Assembly: GCA_938003875.1 (NCBI GenBank)
Contig: CALKWO010000229.1
Coordinates: forward strand, 1 to 24,647
DNA: 24,647 bases
Direction of reading: 5' to 3'
DNA from: an uncultured bacterium
Lineage (GTDB): Bacteria > Planctomycetota > Uabimicrobiia > Uabimicrobiales > JABWCH01
In this document: piece by piece, positions 15,463 to 23,785 of the stretch
Layout: each line of letters begins with the position of its first letter
Position numbering within the stretch: position 1 is the first letter of the stretch
Notes under the pieces: generated by a model
Told to the model about the DNA's origin: nothing
Database searches by the model: none
What the model saw: only the letters and a program-made list of their open reading frames with translations
Translations under genes and position numbers: made by a program

Positions 15463-16268
15463 AAAAAATTCGATTATCCTTACTCGTCTTTATTATTATC
15501 ATCATTAGCATTCTCACTATAAAAATCTATGGCTATGACCCTAAAACCATGGTGTTTGAGGAACGAAGTATGGCTCCATCTTTGAAACACTGGATGGGGA
15601 CAGACCATGCTGGTCGGGATCTTTTAGCAAGAGTTGCTTACGGAGTTTTAACTACTTTGGAAATCAGTCTTTTAGGTCTGTTTTTTGCTGCTCTTGTAGG
15701 GGTTACACTAGGCGGACTTTGCGGGTATTATTTTGGTACATGGATTGATTCGATTTTTTTGCGTATCATGGAAATTTTTTTATCTGTTCCACCTTTGCTT
15801 TCTATGATGGCAATGTGTACTATGTTTTCAGCTAAAACACCTCTTGCACTAGGCATCGTTTTAGGAAGTTTAAGCTGGATGACCATTGCTAGACTGACAA
15901 GAATCCAGTTTGCAACACTAAAAACAGCTTCCTTCGTTGAAATTTCTGCCTTACAAGGCAATTCTCGATTCTACATTTTATTTTCAGAGCTTTTGCCAAA
16001 TGCGTTTGGCCCTATCTGTATTGCGATGTTGGTAACATTACCATCCCTTATTATGACAGAAAGCACGCTTGCCTTTTTGGGTCTTAATTCAAAGAATCCT
16101 AGTTTAGGAATAATCCTCTATGACTTTATCCAATATGCTGCTTTTCAAACAGGTGCATGGTGGCAGTTTGTATTTCCTGGTCTTGCCATCATAGGAATCG
16201 TATACACTTTCTTTTATCTGTCTGAAGGGCTACAAGAATATTTCAACCCTCGCCTGGCACAAAAATAA
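15459..16268 (+). CDS. oppC-like: Oligopeptide ABC transporter permease, OppC type
   Basis: 269 residues. After a first membrane helix (LLVFIIIIISILTIKIYGY) comes the OppC signature HWMGTDHAGRDLLARVAYG (about 44-62). Several transmembrane helices follow, then an EAA loop (FVEISALQGNSRFYILFSEL, then LPNAFGPI) and the family motif ESTLAFLGLNSKNPSLG. It starts within the last codons of the OppB-type gene. It pairs with that permease to form the translocation pathway. Slightly shorter than E. coli OppC, with no sign of damage. Confidence 0.94.
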   Translation: MKKIRLSLLVFIIIIISILTIKIYGYDPKTMVFEERSMAPSLKHWMGTDHAGRDLLARVAYGVLTTLEISLLGLFFAALVGVTLGGLCGYYFGTWIDSIFLRIMEIFLSVPPLLSMMAMCTMFSAKTPLALGIVLGSLSWMTIARLTRIQFATLKTASFVEISALQGNSRFYILFSELLPNAFGPICIAMLVTLPSLIMTESTLAFLGLNSKNPSLGIILYDFIQYAAFQTGAWWQFVFPGLAIIGIVYTFFYLSEGLQEYFNPRLAQK

Positions 16269-16272
16269 AACT

Positions 16273-16301
16273 CAAGGAAGATCAACTCTTCCTTGTTTTT
16301 T
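16273..16301 (+). terminator. Intrinsic terminator between oppC and oppD
   Basis: CAAGGAAG (16273-16280) and CTTCCTTG (16288-16295) form a perfect 8-bp stem with a 7-nt loop, followed by six T residues. It lies 4 nt after the oppC stop and before the oppD ATG, so the ATPase genes are expressed by read-through or from their own promoter. Confidence 0.7.
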
Positions 16302-16325
16302 AGAAACAAGGATATAGGAGAAAAA

Positions 16326-16955
16326 ATGCTTAAAGTCGAAAATTTACAAATCTTAAGAAATCAAAAAACTATAGTAAAAGACCTATCGTTGGAGCTTGCA
16401 AAGGGAGAGAAGATAGCAATTTATGGACCGAGTGGTTGTGGAAAAACAACCACGGGGCAAGCTATTGCAGGGATTACGGATGCTCAAGTAAAAGGTCAAA
16501 TCTGGTTTTATGAAGAAAATCGTGCTAACGATGCCTGGTTCTTACGGAAACACGTTTCTTACATCTTTCAGGAAAATGCCTTGAATCCAATCATGAACAT
16601 TGGAAAACAGCTTGCAGAAGTGATTATAGCAAACTCTAATAACATTCCCAGTCCCAAAGAAATTCAGGAATTGATAGGTCAGGCTCTATCAGAAGTGGAT
16701 CTTCCAGAAAGCTTTGCCAGAAAATACCCAAATGAATGCAGCGGTGGAGAAAAGCAAAGAATCCTGACGGCTATTGCTAGACTCAAAAATTCTCCCCTGG
16801 TAATTTTAGATGAACCGACTGCATCCCTTGATCAGATTCGAAGAATAGAAATTTTAAAAATATTTAAAAAATTACAGTCATCTTTAATTTTAATTACTCA
16901 TAATCCTTATGATATAAAAGAATTAGGCTGTGGAAAAATTTTAATCATGAAATAG
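16326..16955 (+). CDS. oppD-like: Peptide ABC transporter ATPase, short OppD type
   Basis: 209 residues from the ATG at 16326, which has AGGAG five bases upstream; an in-frame TTG at 16293 overlaps the terminator hairpin and is rejected. The nucleotide-binding domain is complete: Walker A YGPSGCGKTTTG (about 35-46), Q-loop in YIFQENALNPIMNIGK, signature CSGGEKQR, Walker B LVILDEPTASLD and switch histidine ILITHN. It is much shorter than E. coli OppD (about 335 residues) because the C-terminal oligopeptide/cluster domain is missing, so this is a minimal ATPase half. It works with the OppF-type partner 13 nt downstream. Confidence 0.92.
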   Translation: MLKVENLQILRNQKTIVKDLSLELAKGEKIAIYGPSGCGKTTTGQAIAGITDAQVKGQIWFYEENRANDAWFLRKHVSYIFQENALNPIMNIGKQLAEVIIANSNNIPSPKEIQELIGQALSEVDLPESFARKYPNECSGGEKQRILTAIARLKNSPLVILDEPTASLDQIRRIEILKIFKKLQSSLILITHNPYDIKELGCGKILIMK

Positions 16956-16968
16956 TAAAGGAGCCAAC

Positions 16969-17871
16969 ATGCAATTACTTCAGCAACAGGATTTTTTAGA
17001 AAAATATCTTCCTAACTATAGAGATTTACATCCACCTGAAGTAAGCAAATCTTCTGTGGATTCTATTCTTACCCTCAAGGGTATTGATTTTAGCTATCGC
17101 AAAAAAAACTGGTTGGGAAAAATAGCGAGCCATCATGTTTTATCTAATATTTCATTGGAGTTGTTCCCCTCTCTTATCTATGCTCTCCTGGGAGAATCTG
17201 GTGCAGGCAAAACGACTTTGTTCAAGATTATTTGCTCTTGCCTCAAACCTGACGCAGGAGATACTTTACTTATGCAAAAAGACGTAAAAGTTTTACGTGA
17301 AACAGGCGAATTACCACAAATGATCCAGATAATACCTCAAGACAATGGCTTAAATCCAAGCAAAAAAATTTATGCGATTCTGGATCGTACACTGAAAGTT
17401 TACACCAAAAAGAATTTTAAAGATCGCCAAAAACTTATCCTCGAAATCATTGCAAAAGTTGGCTTAACTACAGAGGTCTTAGAAAAATACCCGTTCCAAT
17501 TGTCGGGAGGACAAAAAAAAAGAATTGCGATTGCTCGATCCGTTTTAGCCCCAGACTTAAAATTGCTTGTAGCAGATGAACCATTCAGTGGTTTGGATTA
17601 CGATATTCGTAAAGGTATTATCCAACTCTTTTTGGAATTGCAGAAGCAAAAAAATTTTGCTTTGCTCCTGGTTTCTCACGAACTGGATATACTTCCCTAT
17701 TTTTGTAATGAAGTGATGGTGTTGCACAAAGGAAGTATTGTGGAAAAAGGTAAGCCTGCCAATATTTTACAAAATCCACAACATCCTTATACGCAGTCTC
17801 TTGTACAGGCAAGCCTTCCTTCTTTGGAAAATTTTTTGGCAACTTGGGCAAATTCAGTAGATGGAAAATGA
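16969..17871 (+). CDS. oppF-like: Peptide ABC transporter ATPase, OppF type
   Basis: 300 residues with AAAGGAG five bases before the ATG. The ABC domain begins near residue 35: Walker A LGESGAGKTTLFK (about 73-85), Q-loop QIIPQDNGLNP, signature LSGGQKKRIAIARS, Walker B LLVADEPFSGLD and switch histidine LLVSHE. The C-terminal extension keeps the oligopeptide-transporter motif NPQHPYTQSLVQASLP, which the OppD-type partner lacks. The N-terminal ~30 residues are a non-conserved lead-in. The two ATPases would form the heterodimer driving this importer. Last gene of the plus-strand block. Confidence 0.94.
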   Translation: MQLLQQQDFLEKYLPNYRDLHPPEVSKSSVDSILTLKGIDFSYRKKNWLGKIASHHVLSNISLELFPSLIYALLGESGAGKTTLFKIICSCLKPDAGDTLLMQKDVKVLRETGELPQMIQIIPQDNGLNPSKKIYAILDRTLKVYTKKNFKDRQKLILEIIAKVGLTTEVLEKYPFQLSGGQKKRIAIARSVLAPDLKLLVADEPFSGLDYDIRKGIIQLFLELQKQKNFALLLVSHELDILPYFCNEVMVLHKGSIVEKGKPANILQNPQHPYTQSLVQASLPSLENFLATWANSVDGK

Positions 17872-17880
17872 TTATTCATA

Positions 17881-17936
17881 ATTTAATTCTTTTCTGCGTA
17901 TCATGTTAGAAAATATTTATCAGAAAGGAATTAAAT
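17881..17936. terminator. Stem-loop between convergent oppF and NACHT-HEAT genes
   Basis: ATTTAATTCTTTTCTG (17881-17896) is complementary to CAGAAAGGAATTAAAT (17921-17936) over 16 positions with a single G-U pair and a 24-nt loop. The two flanking operons converge here, so it may end transcription in both directions, although no long T run follows either arm. Confidence 0.5.
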
Positions 17937-17972
17937 GAATGTATTTCATAATACAATAAAAGCAATGCAGAA

Positions 17973-20900
17973 TCAGTTCGGAAGATTAGCTAAATCTTTT
18001 ACCCAAGAAAAAGTAAGTTTTTTATGGAAGTTCCATTTTTTGCGGGAATACCATAGACGAACGCCAAATCTATTTAAGTGGTGTAGTATCTCCAAAACCT
18101 TGCTAAGCTCTTTATCATCTTGTTCTTGTAGAAAGGGAAGAAGAATTCTTAGAACAGCCTTTCTTGCCGCTTTTTCTCCTATCTCGCTTACATTTAATGC
18201 ATAATGTACTCTCTCTACATTCATATTCTTGTATAGAGAAGAAAGAAAAGTTTGGTAAAATCGATCACTTGATGTCTCTTTGATTTCCGTTAATGCTTCT
18301 ACCGCTATTATATATATCTCATCATCATCGTTGTTTAATAAAGAAAGGAGAGCATATATAATATCCTCATTGGCTTCCATATTTCCCAAAATCTTCGCTG
18401 CTTGTCGGCGTATATAAGGAATCTTATGTTGTAGTAAAGGAAGAAAATCCTTTAGAGCGGCTTTTAGAGCGACTTCATTCCTCATCTTACCCAACAGTCT
18501 CATCGCGTCAAAGCGTACATTGAAATCTTCGTCATGCAATAAGGTAAGAAGTGCCTGTAGAAAGATATCCTCGGTTGCTTTCTCTTTTAAAAAATTTAAA
18601 CAAACTTGCTCTAAAGCTTGTACTGTCTTTTTTCGCACGATGGGACACTTATGACTAAGTAAGTAAAGAAAAATATCCTTGCCATAACGAAAGAATAGGA
18701 TGATAGCATTATGTTGCGCTGTACCATAATTCAAATCTCTGTCTTCATCAGAATCAAAGAGGTCACGAAAGGCGTGCCTTCTCGTACAACTGAGAACGTT
18801 CTCTTCGCACCAGCTATTACAATTACCGTAGCAAAAAAAACGACTGAGAGCCTCCGTTCGTAATATATTCTCTTCAATCTTCAACAACGCAAGTGTAGCA
18901 TTTATGCGTACGTACAAATTATAATACCCAGTTAAGCCAAAGAGATACTCAATAACCTGCTCACTTGCAGTATTCTTTTCAAAGAAAGCCAGCGCACTTG
19001 CAGCCTCTTTTAGTATGGTGACGGTGGACCTATAGTCTCTATCTCTGTGAAAATCTTTCTTAAGCAAGGAAAGGAGAGACTGAATAACCTGCTCTCTGAA
19101 TTGATCTGCTATATTTATATTATTCCATAAATTTTTTAAAGCCCTTATAGCATTTTTTATCACTACGGCATTTCTTTCACAAAATAAAGAAAGAAGAGAA
19201 GAAATAACCCAAGAAGGAAATATTAAATTATACGGTATATGCTTTATACCTCCTAACAAATCAACAGCAGAATTTCGTACGTTAGAATTTTCATCGCGAA
19301 GCAAAGGAAGAAGGAACTGAATAGTTTGCCCGCTTGTTGTAATATCTATCTTCCAACATAATGCTTTAACAGCAGAATTTCGTACATTAGAATTTTCATC
19401 ACGAAGCAAAGGAAGAAGAAACTGAATAGCCTGTTCGCTTGTTACATATTGATATATTTGAACAACAGCTATTCGTATGTCAGAATTTTCATCGCGAAGC
19501 AAAGGAAGGAGAGAATGAATTATCTGCTCTTGGTACTCTTTTTTACTTACGATTTCATTTGCGATGTGATTCAACGCATGCACAGCAGCTACTCGGACAA
19601 CAGAATCATTGTCACGCAGTAAAAAGATCAAAGCATGGATAATCTTAACCAGCGTTTTTTCTTCATTAGTAATGATGAAGCCATAAGGTCCTAATATCTC
19701 TGCTGCCTGCCTACGCACGCCAGAATCTTGGTCATGCAATAAAGAAAGAAGATGCTTGATAGCAGGCTCAGATGCGGATTCTATTATAGAGAATAATGCA
19801 AAACTCTCACCAAAGTTATTAGAAGTTCGATACATGGAGAAAAAAAGAGACCGGAAAATAAACTCAGTTGCCGCTTTTTTTCCCATCTTTCCCAATAGGT
19901 CTACCACACGATAGCATACAGCAGCATCCTGGTCATGCAATAAAGAAAGAAGAATCTCAAGAACAGCTTCAGTTGCTGCTTTTTCTCCCATCTTTCCCAA
20001 TAGGTCTACCGCATGGCCGCGTATATCATCATTCTGGTCACGCAATAAAGAAGGAAGAGCCTCAAGAACAGCCTTAGTTACCGCTTTTTCTCCTATCTCT
20101 AGTAATACTTTTAACGCATAGTAGCGTACATCAGAATACTGGTCATGTAAGAAACAAAGAAGAGTCTTAAGAACAGATTCAGTTGTTGCTTTTCCTCCCA
20201 TCTTTCCCAATATGCTTACTACCAAATTACGCACACCCAAATCCTGGTCATACAATAAAGAAAGAAGAACCTCAAGAACAAGCTCAGTTGCCGCTTTTTC
20301 TCTCATCTTTTTTAACACATTTAACGCACTATTTCCGACAGAATCTGTACACTCCAGAATAATAGCAATACATAACCATTCCAATAATCGTATTTCTCCA
20401 GTAAGTTGTATTCCAAGATGGGGCATCTTATGAATCCATACAGGGCTATTTCTCCGAGCTAAACTTTGTAATACTTGTTCCTCATGAGGAAGATTGTTTA
20501 CTGAGCTAATTTTTTCATACTTCCACCAAAAGCCAAAAGCTTCTGTTGTTATATCTATAACCAAATCCTTTGCTTCTCTCTTTTCGGGAGAAATTTCTGC
20601 TAGACATAAGGCTGATAGGCATAGACGATGTCGAAACATATCATCTCCCTTTGGATTGGTGCGGGTTGGTTTAGGATTATAGAGCATCTCTAGAAATGGC
20701 ATAGGGTCTTCGAGTTGTCCAGCGAAGAGAAGCATAACTTCTTGCCAGTCAGGGTCCCAGGCTTTTTTATCTGCGATCATACGGATCGTATAGGCTTTAT
20801 TGCCTGCTTTGATTTTGGACTCCCATTTCTCCCCTTCTCTGTCATTGACAATGTTTGCTAAAGCATTGGCGGCCAGGAATTCCTGGAATGTGAGATGGAG

Positions 20901-22169
20901 AAAGAAATAGCTGTCTCTATTTGGTTCTTTCTGGATGATACCGCTATTCTTGATAAAATCGTCCAGCAAGGCTTCACCTTTATCCAGGCTGTAGCCTGAT
21001 TTTTCGATAGCCTTACGAAATGTGCAGAGCAGCTCAGCTTGAGAAAAAGATTCTCGCTGATCTTGGAGAAATAGATCTAAAGCTATTTTTGCCAGAACAT
21101 CTTGCTTCACTAATAACTTTGGGCAATCTACAGCGATGCGGGTGCGTTGGAGGAGTTTATCCATAGCCTTTTGATAGAACAGGCTTCGGGTCGACGGAAG
21201 GGCTATCTTTTCTTTTGGATCATCCACCACATAGCAGATCATGCTTAGGATAAAAGGATTGGAGGAGAGGTACTGCATCTGGGAATCTTGAATTTGCTCC
21301 GAGAGCAAAGACGGATTGTATTGGGAATCTTTCTCTGCTGGAAAATTCTTGATGTACTTCTTTTGTTGTTCCTCCTCAAAGCCAGCCAGAACAAAGGCAG
21401 GTATATCCAGAGTTTGGTATTGTTCATAAACCACTGTACGGCAAGTGAGGACGGCAGGACACTGCGGAAAATCTTGAAAATTTTTTCGGACGGCATTTTC
21501 AAAAAAATCAGGGACATTGTCGGAAAGTTCATCTAGGCCATCAAGCAAAAGCAATACCTCTCCTTTTTCCAGCCATTTTTGCCATTGAATCTCATCAGGT
21601 CGAATAGACAGGCTGGAAAAAAGCGTGGTAAGATATTGTACTAACCCGTAATTTTTGCCATCGGACCATCTTTGCCATTTTGCCAGGGAGATGTGAATAG
21701 GCAGGACTTTGCTATTCCCCATCTTTATTTCTCCCCTGGCGATCCTGCGGGCCATGTATTGCATGAGGGTACTCTTGCCGCTTCCCGGTGGGCCGATCAC
21801 TAGAAATCTTGGGATGGCAGTCTTCCTTTTAGGTACGATATTGCGGAAATCTTCCAGCAAATCCTTGATTTCTCGCTTTTCATAACGACTTTCTTTATCA
21901 CGAACGCGAGTCTCTTCCCAGAAGTAAAACGATTGCCTTCTGTGGTTATTTTTTTGCTCTATTTCACTCTTCTCTAAATCTTCCTTTGCTATTTCCTGAA
22001 GCAAAGGCACGATCTGATAATAATTGTCCATAGGAAAATGTTTATAAAGAATCTTTAAATCCTTATTTTCCGCAGCGATTTTTGTAAGCAAAGCGTTTTT
22101 CAGTTTCTGGTGTTCTTTAATAATACGTACCATATCTTCTATATCGTGTGCCTTTTTTAGAGAAAACAT
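17973..22169 (-). CDS. NACHT ATPase with HEAT-repeat C-terminus (bacterial NLR-like)
   Basis: 1398 residues, cytoplasmic. Residues 1-115 form a helical N-terminal region of unknown type. The NACHT domain follows: Walker A GPPGSGKS (126-133), Walker B LLLLDGLDEL (206-215) with the extra acidic residue typical of NACHT, sensor region AVLTCRT (239-245), then a helical ARC-like part to about residue 560. From about 610 to the end there are some 20 HEAT-like units of about 35 residues, with cores such as LLSLLHDQDAAV and LLPLLRDENSNVRNSAV. Such proteins act as STAND switches that detect a ligand through the repeats and oligomerise; several bacterial NACHT proteins protect against phages. The ATG has AGGAG seven bases upstream and lies 24 nt after the Lon-like gene. 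No fused effector domain is obvious, so the preceding Lon-like protein is a candidate partner. Confidence 0.92.
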   Translation of the reverse strand: MFSLKKAHDIEDMVRIIKEHQKLKNALLTKIAAENKDLKILYKHFPMDNYYQIVPLLQEIAKEDLEKSEIEQKNNHRRQSFYFWEETRVRDKESRYEKREIKDLLEDFRNIVPKRKTAIPRFLVIGPPGSGKSTLMQYMARRIARGEIKMGNSKVLPIHISLAKWQRWSDGKNYGLVQYLTTLFSSLSIRPDEIQWQKWLEKGEVLLLLDGLDELSDNVPDFFENAVRKNFQDFPQCPAVLTCRTVVYEQYQTLDIPAFVLAGFEEEQQKKYIKNFPAEKDSQYNPSLLSEQIQDSQMQYLSSNPFILSMICYVVDDPKEKIALPSTRSLFYQKAMDKLLQRTRIAVDCPKLLVKQDVLAKIALDLFLQDQRESFSQAELLCTFRKAIEKSGYSLDKGEALLDDFIKNSGIIQKEPNRDSYFFLHLTFQEFLAANALANIVNDREGEKWESKIKAGNKAYTIRMIADKKAWDPDWQEVMLLFAGQLEDPMPFLEMLYNPKPTRTNPKGDDMFRHRLCLSALCLAEISPEKREAKDLVIDITTEAFGFWWKYEKISSVNNLPHEEQVLQSLARRNSPVWIHKMPHLGIQLTGEIRLLEWLCIAIILECTDSVGNSALNVLKKMREKAATELVLEVLLSLLYDQDLGVRNLVVSILGKMGGKATTESVLKTLLCFLHDQYSDVRYYALKVLLEIGEKAVTKAVLEALPSLLRDQNDDIRGHAVDLLGKMGEKAATEAVLEILLSLLHDQDAAVCYRVVDLLGKMGKKAATEFIFRSLFFSMYRTSNNFGESFALFSIIESASEPAIKHLLSLLHDQDSGVRRQAAEILGPYGFIITNEEKTLVKIIHALIFLLRDNDSVVRVAAVHALNHIANEIVSKKEYQEQIIHSLLPLLRDENSDIRIAVVQIYQYVTSEQAIQFLLPLLRDENSNVRNSAVKALCWKIDITTSGQTIQFLLPLLRDENSNVRNSAVDLLGGIKHIPYNLIFPSWVISSLLSLFCERNAVVIKNAIRALKNLWNNINIADQFREQVIQSLLSLLKKDFHRDRDYRSTVTILKEAASALAFFEKNTASEQVIEYLFGLTGYYNLYVRINATLALLKIEENILRTEALSRFFCYGNCNSWCEENVLSCTRRHAFRDLFDSDEDRDLNYGTAQHNAIILFFRYGKDIFLYLLSHKCPIVRKKTVQALEQVCLNFLKEKATEDIFLQALLTLLHDEDFNVRFDAMRLLGKMRNEVALKAALKDFLPLLQHKIPYIRRQAAKILGNMEANEDIIYALLSLLNNDDDEIYIIAVEALTEIKETSSDRFYQTFLSSLYKNMNVERVHYALNVSEIGEKAARKAVLRILLPFLQEQDDKELSKVLEILHHLNRFGVRLWYSRKKWNFHKKLTFSWVKDLANLPN
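19266..19510. repeat. Near-identical HEAT-unit DNA repeats inside the NACHT-HEAT gene (cluster 1)
   Basis: A unit centred on AGAATTTTCATCGCGAAGCA recurs at about 19286, 19391 and 19482. The first two copies, 105 nt (35 codons) apart, match over roughly 75 nt with only a handful of substitutions. This is recent in-frame duplication of whole HEAT units. Confidence 0.75.
19865..20100. repeat. Near-identical HEAT-unit DNA repeats inside the NACHT-HEAT gene (cluster 2)
   Basis: The stretch CCCATCTTTCCCAATAGGTC occurs at about 19882 and 19987, 105 nt apart, within a longer similar block; more diverged copies lie towards 20300. It encodes the LLGKMGEKAATE part of successive HEAT units. Confidence 0.75.
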
Positions 22170-22193
22170 GCAAGACTCCTATTATTTGCAAAA

Positions 22194-23051
22194 TTATTCC
22201 TGTATCTTTTGTTCTGCTGCAACAATTACAAGACGACTGGATTTTAATGCCTCGAACTTTTGTTCGATCTGATCTACCTCGTAAAGCTTGCCTGATTCAT
22301 CCAATGCTGCCGTTATGACTACGCCGTCCAGGTCCAGTTCATCATCAGGATCACACAGCAATTTGTATATTCCTAATGCAAAGGCTCCTCCTAGTGATCC
22401 GCCCTCAAGAGAAGGGACAAATTCGTTTTCTTGCCAGCTTAATGACCATCGGATATCTTTTTGCTTCAGTTTGTCATAAAAATATTTTCGAGCGTTCTCT
22501 ATAGCTTTATCGAAAGAAGCGTCTCTCATTATAAAGACATTCCCTCCTGAGGGCGATGGATACAGAATTCCATTACCATATTTTTCTGAAGCATCTTTGC
22601 CAGTATCGTATACCAGTTCCAAAATGAGCTTGCCTTTTTTAGCTTCCTTATCGCCTGCTTCATCCGTATGAACGCATACGACCCCAACAGATGTTTTTTT
22701 CTCCACACAACGTGGGTAGCCGCAAAAAGCACAATAAGCGTCCCATTTCCATTCTTTCTTGGGTAGTCGCTTCTTAAAGAAAAGAGCCGATTCTTGGAGA
22801 ATATCCCAAGTCAAAGGAGGAACCATATCTTTTGCTAGCTCAAGAAGTTCTTGAGCAACGCTAACTTGATACTCCCAGTATTTCTTAAAATCCTGGTTTT
22901 GTGATTCTGGATAACGAGCTTTGAAGTCATTGAGCGATTCTTGCAAATTTTCTACCTTCTGGCGGCTTTTACCATTTTGTAATTTTAGCAACAATCCATC
23001 TTTTTCTATCCATTCCTTCCATTGGGTTTCATATTCATCGGGTGTCAGCAC
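22194..23051 (-). CDS. Lon-protease-like (S16 fold) domain protein
   Basis: 285 residues from a GTG start with a strong GGAGG five bases upstream. The first ~100 residues are helical; residues 107-115 (CAFCGYPRC) hold a Cys cluster that may bind metal. Residues ~205-282 resemble the Lon proteolytic domain: EGGSLGGAFALG (216-227) matches the segment around the catalytic serine (S219), and GVVITAALDESGKLYEVDQIEQKFEAL (shown in parts: GVVITAALDESGK, 243-255; QIEQKFEAL, 261-269) matches the strand-loop-helix carrying the catalytic lysine. By my alignment the lysine position is glutamate 263, with K265 two residues on, so activity is uncertain. No AAA+ domain is fused and the usual C-terminal tail is cut short. 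It is the third gene of a tight operon, just before the NACHT-HEAT gene, and may be its protease-like effector or regulator. Confidence 0.72.
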   Translation of the reverse strand: MLTPDEYETQWKEWIEKDGLLLKLQNGKSRQKVENLQESLNDFKARYPESQNQDFKKYWEYQVSVAQELLELAKDMVPPLTWDILQESALFFKKRLPKKEWKWDAYCAFCGYPRCVEKKTSVGVVCVHTDEAGDKEAKKGKLILELVYDTGKDASEKYGNGILYPSPSGGNVFIMRDASFDKAIENARKYFYDKLKQKDIRWSLSWQENEFVPSLEGGSLGGAFALGIYKLLCDPDDELDLDGVVITAALDESGKLYEVDQIEQKFEALKSSRLVIVAAEQKIQE

Positions 23052-23085
23052 AAGTACCTCCTTTATTCTGTGACTCGGATTATTT

Positions 23086-23775
23086 CTATTCTTGTTTCAT
23101 TTCGATCAACTGAAATTGCCATTTATTTGTAGGAGGAAGCATGCTTTGTTCTTTTTTGGTAAAAATCAATTTATATCCAATATAATCCTCACTGCGTTGT
23201 TGTTCAAGCACAAATTCTTTTTGTATTTCTCCTGCTTTCAGGATTACTTTGACCCCCTTCAATTCAAGATGCCTGGAAAATAACCAACAAGATACTTTAC
23301 TCCCTTCCTTTTCAAAATGCGCTCCTAAAGGACTGTTGGGGTCTTTAAAGTCGTATACTTCCTTTGTCGAGCATGATGCTCCTCCAAAAACTATAGGCGT
23401 GGTAGATGTCCAATGTTCCCAGGCTTCTTGAAGTTTCGTACATAGTTCCGTATATAGCTTGGAAACAATGCCTTCGGTGTCGAGGACAGACTCTTCTGGA
23501 GTTTCGGGGGTGGCTCCAGTCTTCCTGGATTTCATATACTTTGCTACGGATTTTCTGATCAACTCTTTCCCCTGTTCACTCGGTTCCAGAAGGGGGCTTT
23601 CCAAAAGCTCAATATGATCTTTCACCATCTGCCTACAAAGAAGGCATCGTTGAATATGCTCTTCCACCCTTTGGGTGATTTTATCACAGGCAGAATGTTC
23701 ACCCAAGGCTTTATATTGTCCGTAGAGGGCTATTTCGTCTCCATTTAAATGATATATATTGATTTTATTTGTCAT
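23086..23775 (-). CDS. zf-HC2 anti-sigma-like zinc-finger protein
   Basis: 229 residues. The N-terminal ~60 residues carry a zf-HC2-type motif: C30 followed by VEEHIQRCLLCRQMV with H-x3-C-x2-C (about 37-51), as in zinc-binding anti-sigma factors. There is no transmembrane segment, so it is a soluble version. The C-terminal ~100 residues form a beta-rich region (VFGGASCSTKEVYDF, VSCWLFSRHLELKGVKVIL, YIGYKLIFTK) of unknown family that could be a ligand-sensing domain. The ATG follows AAGGAA and lies 10 nt after the sigma-like gene. The pairing suggests a sigma/anti-sigma switch controlling this operon. Confidence 0.78.
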   Translation of the reverse strand: MTNKINIYHLNGDEIALYGQYKALGEHSACDKITQRVEEHIQRCLLCRQMVKDHIELLESPLLEPSEQGKELIRKSVAKYMKSRKTGATPETPEESVLDTEGIVSKLYTELCTKLQEAWEHWTSTTPIVFGGASCSTKEVYDFKDPNSPLGAHFEKEGSKVSCWLFSRHLELKGVKVILKAGEIQKEFVLEQQRSEDYIGYKLIFTKKEQSMLPPTNKWQFQLIEMKQE

Positions 23776-23785
23776 ATTTCATTCC

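Noticed and set aside
17935..18204. Plus-strand 89-codon ORF with an AAAGGA-like ribosome binding site
   Set aside because: The SD-like sequence is the right arm of the 17881-17936 stem-loop, and the ORF runs antisense through the well-supported NACHT-HEAT C-terminus.
19266..20300. Possible CRISPR-like or tandem repeat array
   Set aside because: The repeats have a 35-codon period, stay in frame and encode HEAT units; there are no unique spacers.
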